This document shows positions 45,749 through 54,050 of a DNA stretch of 64,000 nt, piece by piece (position 1 is the stretch's first letter; each line of letters begins with the position of its first letter). Made by a program: the position numbers and the translations under genes. Source of the DNA: Pseudodesulfovibrio sp. S3 (GTDB lineage: Bacteria > Desulfobacterota > Desulfovibrionia > Desulfovibrionales > Desulfovibrionaceae). Below the pieces are notes generated by a model, which did not search any database, had not been told where the DNA came from, and was given only the letters and a program-made list of their open reading frames with translations. Where the stretch lies: positions 62,001 to 126,000 of the forward strand of contig NZ_QTZO01000006.1 in the NCBI RefSeq assembly GCF_004025585.1. The letters run 5' to 3'.

Positions 45749-46315
45749 TTATTCATCAGAGTCAAAATATAAATACCAGTTGTCTTCACCCTCAATTTTT
45801 CTTTGGATCCACCAATGTGATGACCTGATTGCTTTGGGTTCAAAGTCGTCGATGCTATCTACCAAAATGGATGCATCTCTTGGATATGGTTCGTATGCGT
45901 AACCCTTGCATGAACCTGGCGAAAGAAATCCAATGCAACTGGAGTAAAACCGTACACGTACTTCGCCTGTTGGCGAGTACATAACCTGAATACCGTCATC
46001 TATCGAAATTTCTTTGAACAGCTTTCTGTATTGGACAATTCTCTCAGGAGCATCGCTCCGGGAGATTCCATCAGCCAATTTGTACCAGTTGTGACCTACT
46101 CGTATTATGTCGCTGTCTTCTTGCACTTTAGCTATTATTTCATCAAAGATCGCCCGGTTATCAACAAAGTTTTGAATCAAGACTTCATCGGTGTCATGAG
46201 GCGGGAATGCTAGCTCCATAAGGAGCCAACACACACCTACGAGTAAGGTGCAAAGGAATGTAAATGAAAGAAAAATCCATTTAATTGATTTTGCGACTGA
46301 ACGTCCCCAATGCAT
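45749..46315 (-). CDS. Membrane-anchored small protein, possible partner of the toxin-like gene
   Basis: The 188-residue protein has an N-terminal transmembrane anchor (about 11-34, WIFLSFTFLCTLLVGVCWLL) and an outward domain. That domain starts DTDEVLIQNFVDNRAIFDEI, a pattern seen in many short periplasmic proteins of unknown function, and includes two Cys near 129 and 136. It is 72 bases downstream of the toxin-like gene on the same strand. Position and anchoring suggest an immunity or delivery role; the sequence does not prove either. Confidence 0.6.
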   Translation of the reverse strand: MHWGRSVAKSIKWIFLSFTFLCTLLVGVCWLLMELAFPPHDTDEVLIQNFVDNRAIFDEIIAKVQEDSDIIRVGHNWYKLADGISRSDAPERIVQYRKLFKEISIDDGIQVMYSPTGEVRVRFYSSCIGFLSPGSCKGYAYEPYPRDASILVDSIDDFEPKAIRSSHWWIQRKIEGEDNWYLYFDSDE

Positions 46316-46387
46316 ATTTGATCACCACCTCCATCCAAAGGCAAGCGATGGGAGAAATCTCAACTCCCGCGCCTGTCACAAGTGTCA

Positions 46388-47116
46388 TTAAAAAGGGTAA
46401 TCTTGCCCTTTGCGAATCATTTGATTGTCTCGGGGGTCATCAAACCAAGTACGGTACCATCTCCATTCGTGGGTATCTTTTTTCAACTGCCAAGCTCCCG
46501 CTGCCGCACGAGCAAAGGTTACATTGATGCCCATCGTTTGTGTGTAGAGTCCATAGTGGTAATTACCGAAGTCTTCATATTCGGGGTGGCCTTCTTTTTT
46601 GTAGTCATAGTTTTGTTCACTACGAAAATTGTCGTATATCCAAGAACATTTATAGAGGAATGTCAATTCGTCGATACATGCCGCCCGTATGCTGTCGATG
46701 GAGTGTACGCCAGAGAAGTTTGCCTTTTCCAGAAAGTCGTCAACCTCCTTTGCGGCTTTTTGCTGGCATTCTTTTGCAATGCGCTTCGCCTCGGCAATGT
46801 TGGCAGATAAATCTACACCGGGAGGAACAATCATTGCTTCAGCCCTTCCAGAAACTCTATAAGCTGTGAACACCTCTATTTCGCATTTACAGTTTGGATG
46901 CACAGGGCCTGGATTTTCCTCGAACCATAGTCCGTTCATGGCTTGGCACTTGTCGCATGCTTTTGGTTTGGGGTGGTACCGCCAGTATTTCTTGAGCGCA
47001 TCTGGGTCAGTTGTTTTATAGGACTTCCCTGTGGCCGTCGCGGACATGTGTTTAGGCATGCCGTACACCAGTTGGTTTTCTCCAATGTGTTGAACCCATT
47101 GTTCTGACATTTTCAT
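46388..47116 (-). CDS. Toxin-like protein with a CxxC...HPNCKC motif
   Basis: The 242-residue protein has a short N region and then Cys54, Cys57, His73, Cys76 and Cys78 (CDKCQAMNG, VHPNCKCEIE), a likely metal-binding knuckle. The same kind of motif occurs in MuF/SPP1-gp7 head proteins and toxins linked to them. The C-terminal part has HYGLYTQTMG, ARAAAGAW and FDDPRDNQMIRKG. His, Ala-rich helix and DN..G in this order recall the DUF6973 toxin-type domain (tentative). A second, broken copy lies in the next element. I infer an effector; activity is unknown. Confidence 0.55.
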   Translation of the reverse strand: MKMSEQWVQHIGENQLVYGMPKHMSATATGKSYKTTDPDALKKYWRYHPKPKACDKCQAMNGLWFEENPGPVHPNCKCEIEVFTAYRVSGRAEAMIVPPGVDLSANIAEAKRIAKECQQKAAKEVDDFLEKANFSGVHSIDSIRAACIDELTFLYKCSWIYDNFRSEQNYDYKKEGHPEYEDFGNYHYGLYTQTMGINVTFARAAAGAWQLKKDTHEWRWYRTWFDDPRDNQMIRKGQDYPF

Positions 47117-47131
47117 TTCTCTTTGTGAGTG

Positions 47132-47275
47132 GTTTTCGTAACAGCGCCCAACGCGCTGTTCAAAGTTGCGAAAACCGTATCACGGGTTTTCAGGCCAAAA
47201 TGGGCAAAACACGGAGATGTCGGTGAAATGCAGCCTGATGTCGGTCAAATGCACGGCGCGGTCGGTGAAATACAC
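47132..47275 (-). promoter_or_regulatory. Leader hairpin and three 21-bp iterons upstream of the toxin-like gene
   Basis: GTTTTCGTAAC (47132-47142) pairs with GTTGCGAAAAC (47165-47175), and ACAGCGC with GCGCTGT inside. Further upstream GTCGGTGAAATGCA begins at 47219, 47240 and 47261, exactly 21 bases apart (two helical turns), with one or two mismatches. The arrangement suits a cooperative repressor or replication protein. The same layout occurs upstream of the second copy. Confidence 0.7.
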
Positions 47276-47492
47276 CCAAGAAACGGCATTTATCGCTTGA
47301 CAGGTTTTGGGAAAAGGTCGGTTTTCGTGCATTCAGTGCGCTAGTATGTCGTCTTGCAGGAGGGCTGCAGGTAAACTGATGGAAATCAGTAGGTCTAAGC
47401 AGGCAACTTATTGAAATCATGAAGAATGACTCGAAGATGTCCGCAAATTGTCCGCACAAAACAATCAGTTTTGACCCTTTCACTATGAAATA

Positions 47493-47587
47493 GAAAAAGC
47501 CCTAAAGTGACATAACTCACTGAGGGGCTTGATCATTCCGTGGAGCCGGGAATCGGAATTGAACCGACGACCTACTGATTACGAATT
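47493..47587 (-). repeat. Attachment site att2: tRNA 3' half plus terminator
   Basis: This is the cleanest copy. Minus strand: loop TTCGTAA (anticodon CGT, Thr type), stem TCAGT, variable AGGTC, T arm GTCGG-TTCAATT-CCGAT, acceptor TCCCGGC and TCCA. After 17 bases comes the hairpin AGCCCCTCAGTGAG / CACTTTAGGGCT and TTTTTC. No 5' half follows on the right, so it is a junction, not a gene. Confidence 0.85.
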
Positions 47588-47649
47588 TGTTGGTGAGGGC
47601 ATGAAAGAATGGGTGGTATCTGACTAAAAATGTTCTCTTTTCTAGTTGA

Positions 47650-47740
47650 CATCGAGTTGCGGTATCTTTTGGAAACTGCCGAAAACCGTCTAAAACTGCC
47701 TGAAAAAGTCCACATTTTGCGTACAGTTCATAAGGGGCGT
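47650..47740 (+). repeat. Element left end with integrase arm-type repeat (copy 2)
   Basis: GCGGTATCTTTTGGAAACTG, CGAAAACCG, AACTGCCTGAAAAAGTCC and ATTTTGCGTACAGTT align with the ends after att1 and att3. Only one TGCGTACA repeat is kept. Confidence 0.7.
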
Positions 47741-47762
47741 TTTGCCCATTGGCGTCGTCAAA

Positions 47763-48245
47763 TTATAGGTGTTCATTCCCTGTTTTCATGGTGGTGTATT
47801 CAAAGAAATGCCTGCGAAGTGGTGGCAAGGTCGCGAAGCAAAGGACGGCGATGTTGAACGCTGTGGGGATGCCATAGAACAAAGCATTGCCGAGATCCCA
47901 TTTCCCATCAAGAATTAATGAGATACAGGGCCACCCGGGGAAAGCGATACAGGGGATTGAAGCGAGTATGTCCAAAGGACGTCTTTTGTACAGCTCAGGC
48001 GATTTGTTAATGAGCCTGGCAATGAGGTGCGTATTAGCAAGTACGAAAGCAGCCATCGCACCCCATAAAGCCCATGCAAATGGGGTCCAGTAGTTGAAAC
48101 TGAGTGTGATCGCATCAAGCAAAAAAAGGCCGGTACCCATAACTAAAAATGCGCCAACAGCGATTGTCTGGACCGACAGCCCTAAGAGCAAGACCAGGCG
48201 AACAGCTCTAGGTACATTACGATTCAATTGTTCTTGGTAATTCAT
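47763..48245 (-). CDS. Four-helix membrane protein, possible partner of the broken toxin-like gene
   Basis: The 160-residue protein has hydrophobic segments at about 14-36, 50-72, 95-112 and 120-142, and short charged ends. It has no recognised family. It follows the broken toxin-like gene in the place occupied in element 1 by the membrane-anchored protein, so a swapped immunity-type partner is possible. Confidence 0.55.
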   Translation of the reverse strand: MNYQEQLNRNVPRAVRLVLLLGLSVQTIAVGAFLVMGTGLFLLDAITLSFNYWTPFAWALWGAMAAFVLANTHLIARLINKSPELYKRRPLDILASIPCIAFPGWPCISLILDGKWDLGNALFYGIPTAFNIAVLCFATLPPLRRHFFEYTTMKTGNEHL

Positions 48246-48344
48246 GTTGTCTATATGTTATGCTGAGGGGCTGTAGTCAAGCATTGAAAGTGGGGCTGCT
48301 GTTTCGCATACCCACTTCCAATGACGACAAGGAACTCGCCTCGT

Positions 48345-49013
48345 TTACTTGATTAAAGGAGATTTTTGTCCTTTAATGACCATCTCATTGTCTCTGGGGT
48401 CGTCGAACCAAGTTCTCCAGAAGCTTATCTTGGAGGTTAACGAAAATACCTGAGCCGATCCCGCTGCAGCTTGGGTAAAAGAGGCATTCAATCCAAGTGC
48501 TTCCGTATATAGGTCATAGTGATGATTGCCGAAGTCCTCGTATTCGGGATGCCCACCTCGTTTGTAGTCGTATTTGGCTCCATCTTTGAAATTGAAGAAT
48601 ACCTATATGCATTTCAATGAGAAACTTGCTGTGGAATATGGCGGGAAGTTAAAAATGAATGACTCACAAATCCTTTTTATCCGCCTTGCTTCCGCAATAT
48701 TGGCTGCCAAATCGACACCTTGTTGCACAATGATGTCCCGGGATCGTCCCGTGACTTTGATCGCCTCGAACTCTTCAATTTCGCATTTGCAGTTCGGGTG
48801 AACCGGGCCGGGCCGACTTTCAAACCACAGCCCTTTCATCGCTTGGCATTTGTCGCATGCCTGTGGTTTCGGATGATATCGCCAATAAGTCGTTCTATTC
48901 GGCTGGCTCTCGTTCTTGGCGCCCCCACCTGCCACTGCCGACATTTGCTTTGGCAGACCATAAACCAGTTGATCATCCCCGATGTGTTGAACCCATTTCT
49001 CTGCCATCTCCAT
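48345..49013 (-). pseudogene. Broken second copy of the CxxC...HPNCKC toxin-like gene
   Basis: The first 110 codons match the intact copy at 46388-47116 closely (WVQHIGDDQLVYGLPKQMSA; CDKCQAMKG; VHPNCKCEIE; DLAANIAEARRI). The frame then ends at 48603. The C-terminal part resumes in another frame: YDYKRGGHPEYEDFGNHHYD, and FDDPRDNEMVIKG to a stop at 48345. About 50 codons present in the intact copy are missing or scrambled between them. It is therefore a deletion plus frameshift, and loss of activity is likely. Confidence 0.8.
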
Positions 49014-49023
49014 TCTCCTTGTA

Positions 49024-49168
49024 GTTTTCGCGAACAGGGCCCGGTGCGCCGCTCAGAGTTGCGAAAACCGTATCATGGGATTTTGAGTCGAAAAGGGCGA
49101 AACAAGGAGGTGTCGGTGAAATGCAGCACGATGTCGGTCAAATGCACAGTGCGGTCATTGAACTACAC
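49024..49168 (-). promoter_or_regulatory. Leader hairpin and iterons of the second toxin-like copy
   Basis: GTTTTCGCGAAC / GTTGCGAAAAC flank the leader (49024-49068). GTCGGTGAAATGCA-type repeats begin at 49112, 49133 and 49154, again 21 bases apart; the third is the most diverged. Spacing is conserved although the downstream gene is broken. Confidence 0.65.
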
Positions 49169-49340
49169 CAAAGAAACAGTGTTTTTAGCTTGACGGGTTT
49201 TCGAGATAGTGAGTTGGGAGCCTACTGATGGGAATCAGTTGGTCTCAACAATCAACCTGCTGAAATCATGAGACACGGGCATTCATTGTCCGCAGATTGT
49301 TCGCACAGAAAAGTCAGTTTGACACGGCTCATGCAGGGAC

Positions 49341-49436
49341 AGAAAAAGCCCCTCGGTGACATAACTCACTGAGGGGCCTATCTTTTCCTGTTGCCAGAAG
49401 TCGGAATTGAACCGACGACCTACTGATTACGAATTG
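49341..49436 (-). repeat. Attachment site att3: tRNA 3' half plus terminator
   Basis: Same layout as att2 with the anticodon loop, AGGTC and T arm kept and the acceptor end changed (GACTTCTGGCAAC). The terminator is GCCCCTCAGTGAG / CACCGAGGGGC with T5 on the minus strand. It is the left junction of the large element. Confidence 0.85.
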
Positions 49437-49491
49437 GTATGGATGTTTTGGGTGTGTGGCCTGTATTGCTTTGAAAAGATTGATATTGTTT

Positions 49492-49600
49492 GAAATGTCG
49501 AGAGGTCGGTATACCCTGGAAACTGCCGAAAACTACCCAAAATTACCGAAAAGTGTCCGCATTTTGCGTACAGTTTGCGTACAGTTTTTAAGGAGCGCTG
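49492..49600 (+). repeat. Element left end with integrase arm-type repeats (copy 3)
   Basis: GTCGGTATACCCTGGAAACT, CCGAAAAC, GTCCGCA and then TTTGCGTACAG-TTTGCGTACAG (49563-49584) in direct repeat. Order and spacing match the ends after att1 and att2. The matching repeats at the right end run in the same orientation. Confidence 0.75.
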
Positions 49601-49659
49601 ACTAACTGATTATTGGTCATTTGGTCGTCTGAATTTGGGGCCGTTTAATCCCCTTTCCC

Positions 49660-50703
49660 TTATTCTTCAAAAAACGATAGTGCGGCCTGCTTGGCCGTCG
49701 AGTTGTCCAATGAGTTTAAGCCATCCCGGAAATACTTGTTCCAGTTGGGGCCGCGTTGCTTGAGGTCCTCATGTGCTTCAAGCAAGGCGTCCGGATCGTC
49801 TTCCATGAGTAGCTCGATGAGCTGTTGAGCTTGCAGCAGATCCTTGCGCCGTTTGGCCGTTTCTATGGAATCGCGACGTTGGGAGACAATCAGCTTGTGC
49901 AGTGCGAACCGAGCGGGTGACGGGACGTGCGTTAATGCGCCACCGCCGACGAGCATGACTGTTTGCACGGAATCAACGACGAGGAAATCCAAAAATCGTT
50001 GAGGGTGTCCATGTGTTTTGAGGGTTCGTGAGTGGATTGGTCCTCGGCCAGGACCGGAAAAGGGCATGAGTACATCAAGTCGAAGCTTGTCCTTGTTGAT
50101 GTATGATACCGGAGGCGTCCTGGGGTCTATTCCAGGGACTTCGCTGAACGTGTCATCAAGCTGTTTGAGGATGTCGAGCAGTGGGACATCAAGCGAATCG
50201 TCCTTTACGGCGAGAGAAATAGCGTCGGCTTGCGTCATGTCCACATCCATGGTGTAGAACGCGGCCTGTCCGAATTTTGCCCCCAGCATCGCGCCATAGG
50301 CTTGGAAGGCAATGGTCCCGACAAGGATGGCTTTTTCAAGCACTCCCGCTTCATGCAGGCCCAGGAGCAGGTTGGCCAGCTTGCCCGTCGGGGCCGCAAC
50401 TCCAGATGACTTGAGGGTGCTGATAATTTCGCCCCGGCTTGTGTAGCCCGTTTTGGCCGCTTCGAATCTTTCCACCTTGAGGGCCAGTTCAGTGTCGCCT
50501 GCGGGGCCGATGTATTCCCTCTGCTGATATTTCCCCGGAGTCGTCCGTCTGCTTTTTTGGAAATACCAATGGTCTTGGCCGTCAACGGGAACCGTGACGA
50601 TACTGCCGCTCAAAGGCCAGAGTTCAGGATCACGGGGCTCGGCTCTGCATTGATCAACAAGCTCGGCAAACAGGCTGTGAGTTATGATGGGAAGTCGTTT
50701 CAT
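49660..50703 (-). CDS. GSU2403-type nucleotidyltransferase-fold protein
   Basis: The 347-residue protein has a DNA-binding-like N region and a nucleotidyltransferase-fold centre. AILVGTIAFQAYGAMLG is followed by TMDVDMTQADAISLAV, giving the DxD acidic pair. The C-terminal region holds PSPARFALHKLIVSQRR. This matches the NTP_transf_8/GSU2403 family, found near mobile elements. Such proteins may act as adenylyl-transferase toxins or antitoxins, which is not shown. The start may also be a TTG 18 bases upstream. A 117-residue partner is encoded upstream. Confidence 0.7.
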   Translation of the reverse strand: MKRLPIITHSLFAELVDQCRAEPRDPELWPLSGSIVTVPVDGQDHWYFQKSRRTTPGKYQQREYIGPAGDTELALKVERFEAAKTGYTSRGEIISTLKSSGVAAPTGKLANLLLGLHEAGVLEKAILVGTIAFQAYGAMLGAKFGQAAFYTMDVDMTQADAISLAVKDDSLDVPLLDILKQLDDTFSEVPGIDPRTPPVSYINKDKLRLDVLMPFSGPGRGPIHSRTLKTHGHPQRFLDFLVVDSVQTVMLVGGGALTHVPSPARFALHKLIVSQRRDSIETAKRRKDLLQAQQLIELLMEDDPDALLEAHEDLKQRGPNWNKYFRDGLNSLDNSTAKQAALSFFEE

Positions 50704-50749
50704 GAAGCGACTATAATTCAATTTGAGAATGAAGTATAGTGCTGCGTGG

Positions 50750-51103
50750 CTAGTATTCTTCCCGTTCGATCGGGCTGCGCATGGTGTCGATGACTTCGGA
50801 ATGAATCTCGATATCGAACCACTTTTTCAGAAGTCGTCTGTCCATGTTCTTAGGCCAAAGCTCTTCCCGTGTATCCCAGGCTTCGCATTGCATTTTTATG
50901 ATCGTCTTGCTTTGTTTCAGGACGAACTCAAAGGCTTGCTCGTCCGTGTCGAATTCAGGGATAAGCAACGCCATGCAATCTTGCTCTCTGGCTTGCTCCA
51001 GTGACGGTATCAAGTCCTCATCGCCGTCAGGCAACGAGGTCATCCAGTCTATGTATCCCTGCTTCGGCTTCAGAACGGCAAGAAGCCTATTGATAATCCT
51101 CAC
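50750..51103 (-). CDS. Hypothetical protein upstream of the GSU2403-type gene
   Basis: The 117-residue acidic protein (MRIINRLLAVLKPKQGYIDW; IHSEVIDTMRSPIEREEY) has no signal or membrane segment. I do not recognise a family. It is 46 bases before the nucleotidyltransferase-fold gene on the same strand, which suggests a two-gene unit. Confidence 0.65.
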   Translation of the reverse strand: MRIINRLLAVLKPKQGYIDWMTSLPDGDEDLIPSLEQAREQDCMALLIPEFDTDEQAFEFVLKQSKTIIKMQCEAWDTREELWPKNMDRRLLKKWFDIEIHSEVIDTMRSPIEREEY

Positions 51104-51219
51104 GGTGGTTTCTCCGTTTGAATTTGAGGTTGTAAGATGTCGTTTCGGATAGGATCGATTAACTGATCATTAACCAATTGGTCGCCAGCGGATTGTCACA
51201 ATCTGAGAGTGAATAATGG

Positions 51220-51924
51220 CTACTCATTGAGTTTTGCTAACGAGTCAGAAAGATACTGGAAACAAGGATTCGCCCACTCCATAAATGTGGCTAGAGCCAT
51301 GAGTAAGTCTTGAGCCTCATCTTCCTCGTACCCACACCAAACGAGAGTTGGGGTGCCGTCTATTTCAGCTGTATGGCGTCCATCAAGAGCACCTGGGTTT
51401 GAGTGGACTTCGCTAGAGAGCAAAGAGTAGCAGGTATGGTACATTTGCTCTTGGTTAATGGCTTTCCATCTTTGGTCGATTTCCATCTCATAGTAACATT
51501 CGGTGTTGTCGATTTGGATAGCCGCCATTTTTTCTCGTATAACGGCCTTGTATTCTTCAGCGTTCCTAATTTCGCCCGCTTTGTACGCCTGTCTTGCCTG
51601 ATTGGTGATCTTGTTGCCAAATTTAACTTTTTCCATCCACGCCCCCATAAGTGCAGATTCGTCGTCGCATTGATCGATCATTAGGCGGCAATTGACAACA
51701 CAATCTCCGGCAGTTCTTACTATTGCAGGAATTACGATGTGATGTTTGTGCCGAGCGCATGTGATAATTGCTTCGGATGTCTGAACAAGGCTTGCCAAAT
51801 GTGCCCACGTAAGGGCTGTTTTTGGGGTGTGGTTCAACCCTTTAAGGGAGTTAAGCCAGGCAGATAGTTTCTTGTTTTCGTGCTTGATATCCTTGATGAG
51901 TTTGCGGGTGCTTGGTTTGTCCAT
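51220..51924 (-). CDS. DUF5677-like hypothetical protein
   Basis: The 234-residue, largely helical protein contains LLSSEVHSNPGALDG with a conserved His, after ARHKHHIVIPAIVR. This arrangement is seen in DUF5677-type proteins that often occur in accessory regions. The function is unknown. It stands alone on the minus strand; its start is followed upstream by the 51925-52189 gap, which holds the promoter of the next, divergent gene. Confidence 0.6.
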   Translation of the reverse strand: MDKPSTRKLIKDIKHENKKLSAWLNSLKGLNHTPKTALTWAHLASLVQTSEAIITCARHKHHIVIPAIVRTAGDCVVNCRLMIDQCDDESALMGAWMEKVKFGNKITNQARQAYKAGEIRNAEEYKAVIREKMAAIQIDNTECYYEMEIDQRWKAINQEQMYHTCYSLLSSEVHSNPGALDGRHTAEIDGTPTLVWCGYEEDEAQDLLMALATFMEWANPCFQYLSDSLAKLNE

Positions 51925-52189
51925 GGATATATTCTCCCATTTCCTAAGCTAGAAGCCGTAGTCCAGAAAGTTGGCAACGGCTTCCCTGATGATAGGTGCT
52001 TACGAGTTTCTGAGTTCGTTTGTGGCACGGCCTATCTGAAGAAGCAAACGCTAACTCTTTTTGCGCCTACTCTGCGCTGCTCTCATCTTTTTTGATTTAG
52101 TCTGGATTAATTCATTTTAACCTTTCGCCAGCGCATATTCAGACGGGCATGTTGGGGTTGAAGATTCAACCTATAACCAAGGAGGCTTC

Positions 52190-52867
52190 ATGCCCAACCC
52201 AAAGAAGAAAGGTCGATCGAAGAAACAGGAAACGAAGCACAGGCTGCTTCAGTTGGCAGATCGAATCAATGAAGCGTGGCAAAGGAGAGCGGAAGATCTT
52301 CTTGAAATGGGGAAGCTGCTCAATAAGGCCAAACCGTTGCAGAAGATAAAGGGGTTCAAGCAGTGGGTGAAGGACAAGCTTCCTTTTAGTTATTCATCGG
52401 CAAGGAATTATATGAATATTGCCAACGCATTCGAATCACCCGATGAAGTTAAGCAATTTAGTGTCAGGAGTTTGGTATTGATGTCCAAACGCGATTTCCC
52501 TAAGGGGTTGCGGCACGATATTGTTGAGTCAGCAAAAATGGGGGAAGAGTGGGATGTCGAGCGAATTCAGCGAAAATGGGATGATGCTAAAGAGGATATT
52601 GACCTAGAGGAGTTAGCTCCTGAGGACGTAGATGAGAATTGCCGCAAGACTCGGTCAAAGGATGCCAAGGCAACTTGCAAAAAACTGACGAAAGCAGAGA
52701 AGACCAAAGCCGCAATCAGACACCTTTCTGTCGCAGCTAAACTTGCTGCTGCTAATGTTGGAAAACGTAAGAAGATAAATCCGAAAGCAAAAAGTAACTA
52801 CGCAAAGAAGATCAAAAAGATTCAGGCACTTCTTGAGGCGATTTTGAAAGATCTTGAGAAGAAGTAG
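52190..52867 (+). CDS. DUF3102-like basic protein of the replication region
   Basis: The 225-residue, Lys-rich protein (MPNPKKKGRSKKQETKHRLL) has LLEMGKLLNKAK and GFKQWVKDKLPFSYSSARNY at about 40-75. This is the helix-turn-helix-like part of DUF3102 proteins found on plasmids and phages. A highly basic, Ala/Lys-rich C terminus (about 155-225) would bind DNA. AAGGAGGCTTC precedes the ATG. It is 87 bases before the Rep-like gene and may help replication or partition. Confidence 0.65.
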   Translation: MPNPKKKGRSKKQETKHRLLQLADRINEAWQRRAEDLLEMGKLLNKAKPLQKIKGFKQWVKDKLPFSYSSARNYMNIANAFESPDEVKQFSVRSLVLMSKRDFPKGLRHDIVESAKMGEEWDVERIQRKWDDAKEDIDLEELAPEDVDENCRKTRSKDAKATCKKLTKAEKTKAAIRHLSVAAKLAAANVGKRKKINPKAKSNYAKKIKKIQALLEAILKDLEKK

Positions 52868-52884
52868 AGTCCAACAGTTGGACT
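52868..52884. promoter_or_regulatory. Perfect inverted repeat before the Rep-like gene
   Basis: AGTCCAAC-A-GTTGGACT follows the DUF3102 stop directly and lies about 70 bases before the Rep-like start. It has no T-run. It may be an operator or part of a replication origin. Confidence 0.45.
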
Positions 52885-52954
52885 GGGGAGCACTTGTCCA
52901 TAGTATATACTAACACTAAAATATTCACATAGATAAGCAAAACAGGTGATTCTG

Positions 52955-53980
52955 ATGATAAAAAGTCAATGCAAGAATTTGGGGACTCGTAGCAATGGGT
53001 ACGGTGCCTTTGTACACAAGGTCTTATCAAAGATAGTTCAGGTTAAACCGCACATCCACAGGGTCGAATTATTCCTTAAAACTGGTCAGATTGACGTTTT
53101 GAGTCATAACCTGATGGCCTTCGCACCAAAGAAGGCTGAGATCAAAGACCCGACGTACCGCGAGGTGAAATACTTCAATCTTAGGGGCGTAAAGTTCTCT
53201 TTGAACTGGTGGTCTGAAAGTAACTACCCGGACTTTAGGATTAAAGCTGTAAACCCAACACCAGAGGCGCTCATGGAGCTTAACCGTAGGGTTCCAGATT
53301 TGGTTGTGAGCTACGTCGAGTACGCCGTGGATTTCGTGTGCAAAGAAAGTAGGGATGTTCTGGGTGTTCATTGGCTACTACGTCGTTACCTGTGGTTTCC
53401 CGGTCATACTGGGGCGGGAACCTGTGCAGGCAGTCCATTCTTGGGTGTGGATGATCACAGGGCTGAAAACAGCGTGTCTTACTTTTGGAACGCAGGAAAG
53501 AAGCCCAATGCTGTTAAGATTTACGAACGTGGACCTGATGCCCTCAAGCGCATGAAGGAAGATGGAAAACCATGGTGGCATATGGATGATGTGGATCGGG
53601 TCCGTCTAGAATTCATCTTAACGGATGAAAGGGGCAAGTATCATCTCAAAAAGTATGGTGTGCGTAACTTAGAGGGCTTTTTTCTCTGTCCCCGGATGGA
53701 AGCCATATTAGGCGGCAAATTCAAATTCTGTGTTTTTGAGGGGCATGGGGATTATCCTCAGGAATGGGGCTCTTACTGTGAGGTCGATGACTGTGGCGGA
53801 ATCGATTCTTTTCACCTGGAACGCCTTGCAGCAGAGCGCCGAGGGGTCAATATTAACGTTGCATGTGTGGAAGCTGCTTCGATGGCTCCTCTTTCGAGGG
53901 TTATAAAAGCCAAACTGAGAAGATTTGATGAGGAGTGGCGTCAAGCTGTGATGGACGTCTATGAAAGGCGATTCGGCTAA
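52955..53980 (+). CDS. Replication-initiation (Rep_trans-like) protein
   Basis: The 341-residue protein has VSYVEYAVDF at about 116 and VKIYERGPDALKRMK, then the acidic pattern DDVDRVRLEFIL at about 210. These segments recall rolling-circle Rep/replication-initiation-factor proteins, where a Tyr or acidic centre nicks the origin. The match is by pattern only. It would give the element a circular replicating form, as in many satellites and integrative elements. GTG 52946 is an alternative start. Confidence 0.55.
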   Translation: MIKSQCKNLGTRSNGYGAFVHKVLSKIVQVKPHIHRVELFLKTGQIDVLSHNLMAFAPKKAEIKDPTYREVKYFNLRGVKFSLNWWSESNYPDFRIKAVNPTPEALMELNRRVPDLVVSYVEYAVDFVCKESRDVLGVHWLLRRYLWFPGHTGAGTCAGSPFLGVDDHRAENSVSYFWNAGKKPNAVKIYERGPDALKRMKEDGKPWWHMDDVDRVRLEFILTDERGKYHLKKYGVRNLEGFFLCPRMEAILGGKFKFCVFEGHGDYPQEWGSYCEVDDCGGIDSFHLERLAAERRGVNINVACVEAASMAPLSRVIKAKLRRFDEEWRQAVMDVYERRFG

Positions 53981-54015
53981 AAATCATTATGATGTCCACC
54001 TCAGACGGTTGGTTC

Positions 54016-54046
54016 AAGAGGGGGGGGCGTCTTGCCCCCCCCTTTT
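54016..54046 (+). terminator. Intrinsic terminator after the Rep-like gene
   Basis: GGGGGGG-CGTCTTG-CCCCCCC followed by TTTT. Confidence 0.9.
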
Positions 54047-54050
54047 CATG

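Larger units (their letters stand above)
45455..47587. mobile_element. Small non-autonomous tRNA-site element 1
   Basis: About 2.1 kb lies between att1 and att2. It has a left end shared with the two following elements (45556-45663), a membrane protein gene, a Cys-motif toxin-like gene, 21-bp iterons and a right-end terminator. No integrase or replication gene is present, so movement would need an integrase in trans. Confidence 0.65.
47541..49436. mobile_element. Small non-autonomous tRNA-site element 2
   Basis: About 1.9 kb lies between att2 and att3. It has the same gene order as element 1 (left end, small membrane protein, toxin-like gene, iterons, terminator, att), but the toxin-like gene is broken and the membrane protein is unrelated. 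It has no integrase. Confidence 0.65.

Noticed and set aside
47190-47483. 97-codon minus-strand frame
   Set aside because: Its repetitive FHR/FDRH residues come from the 21-bp iterons; it lies in the control region and is not conserved as a frame in the second copy.
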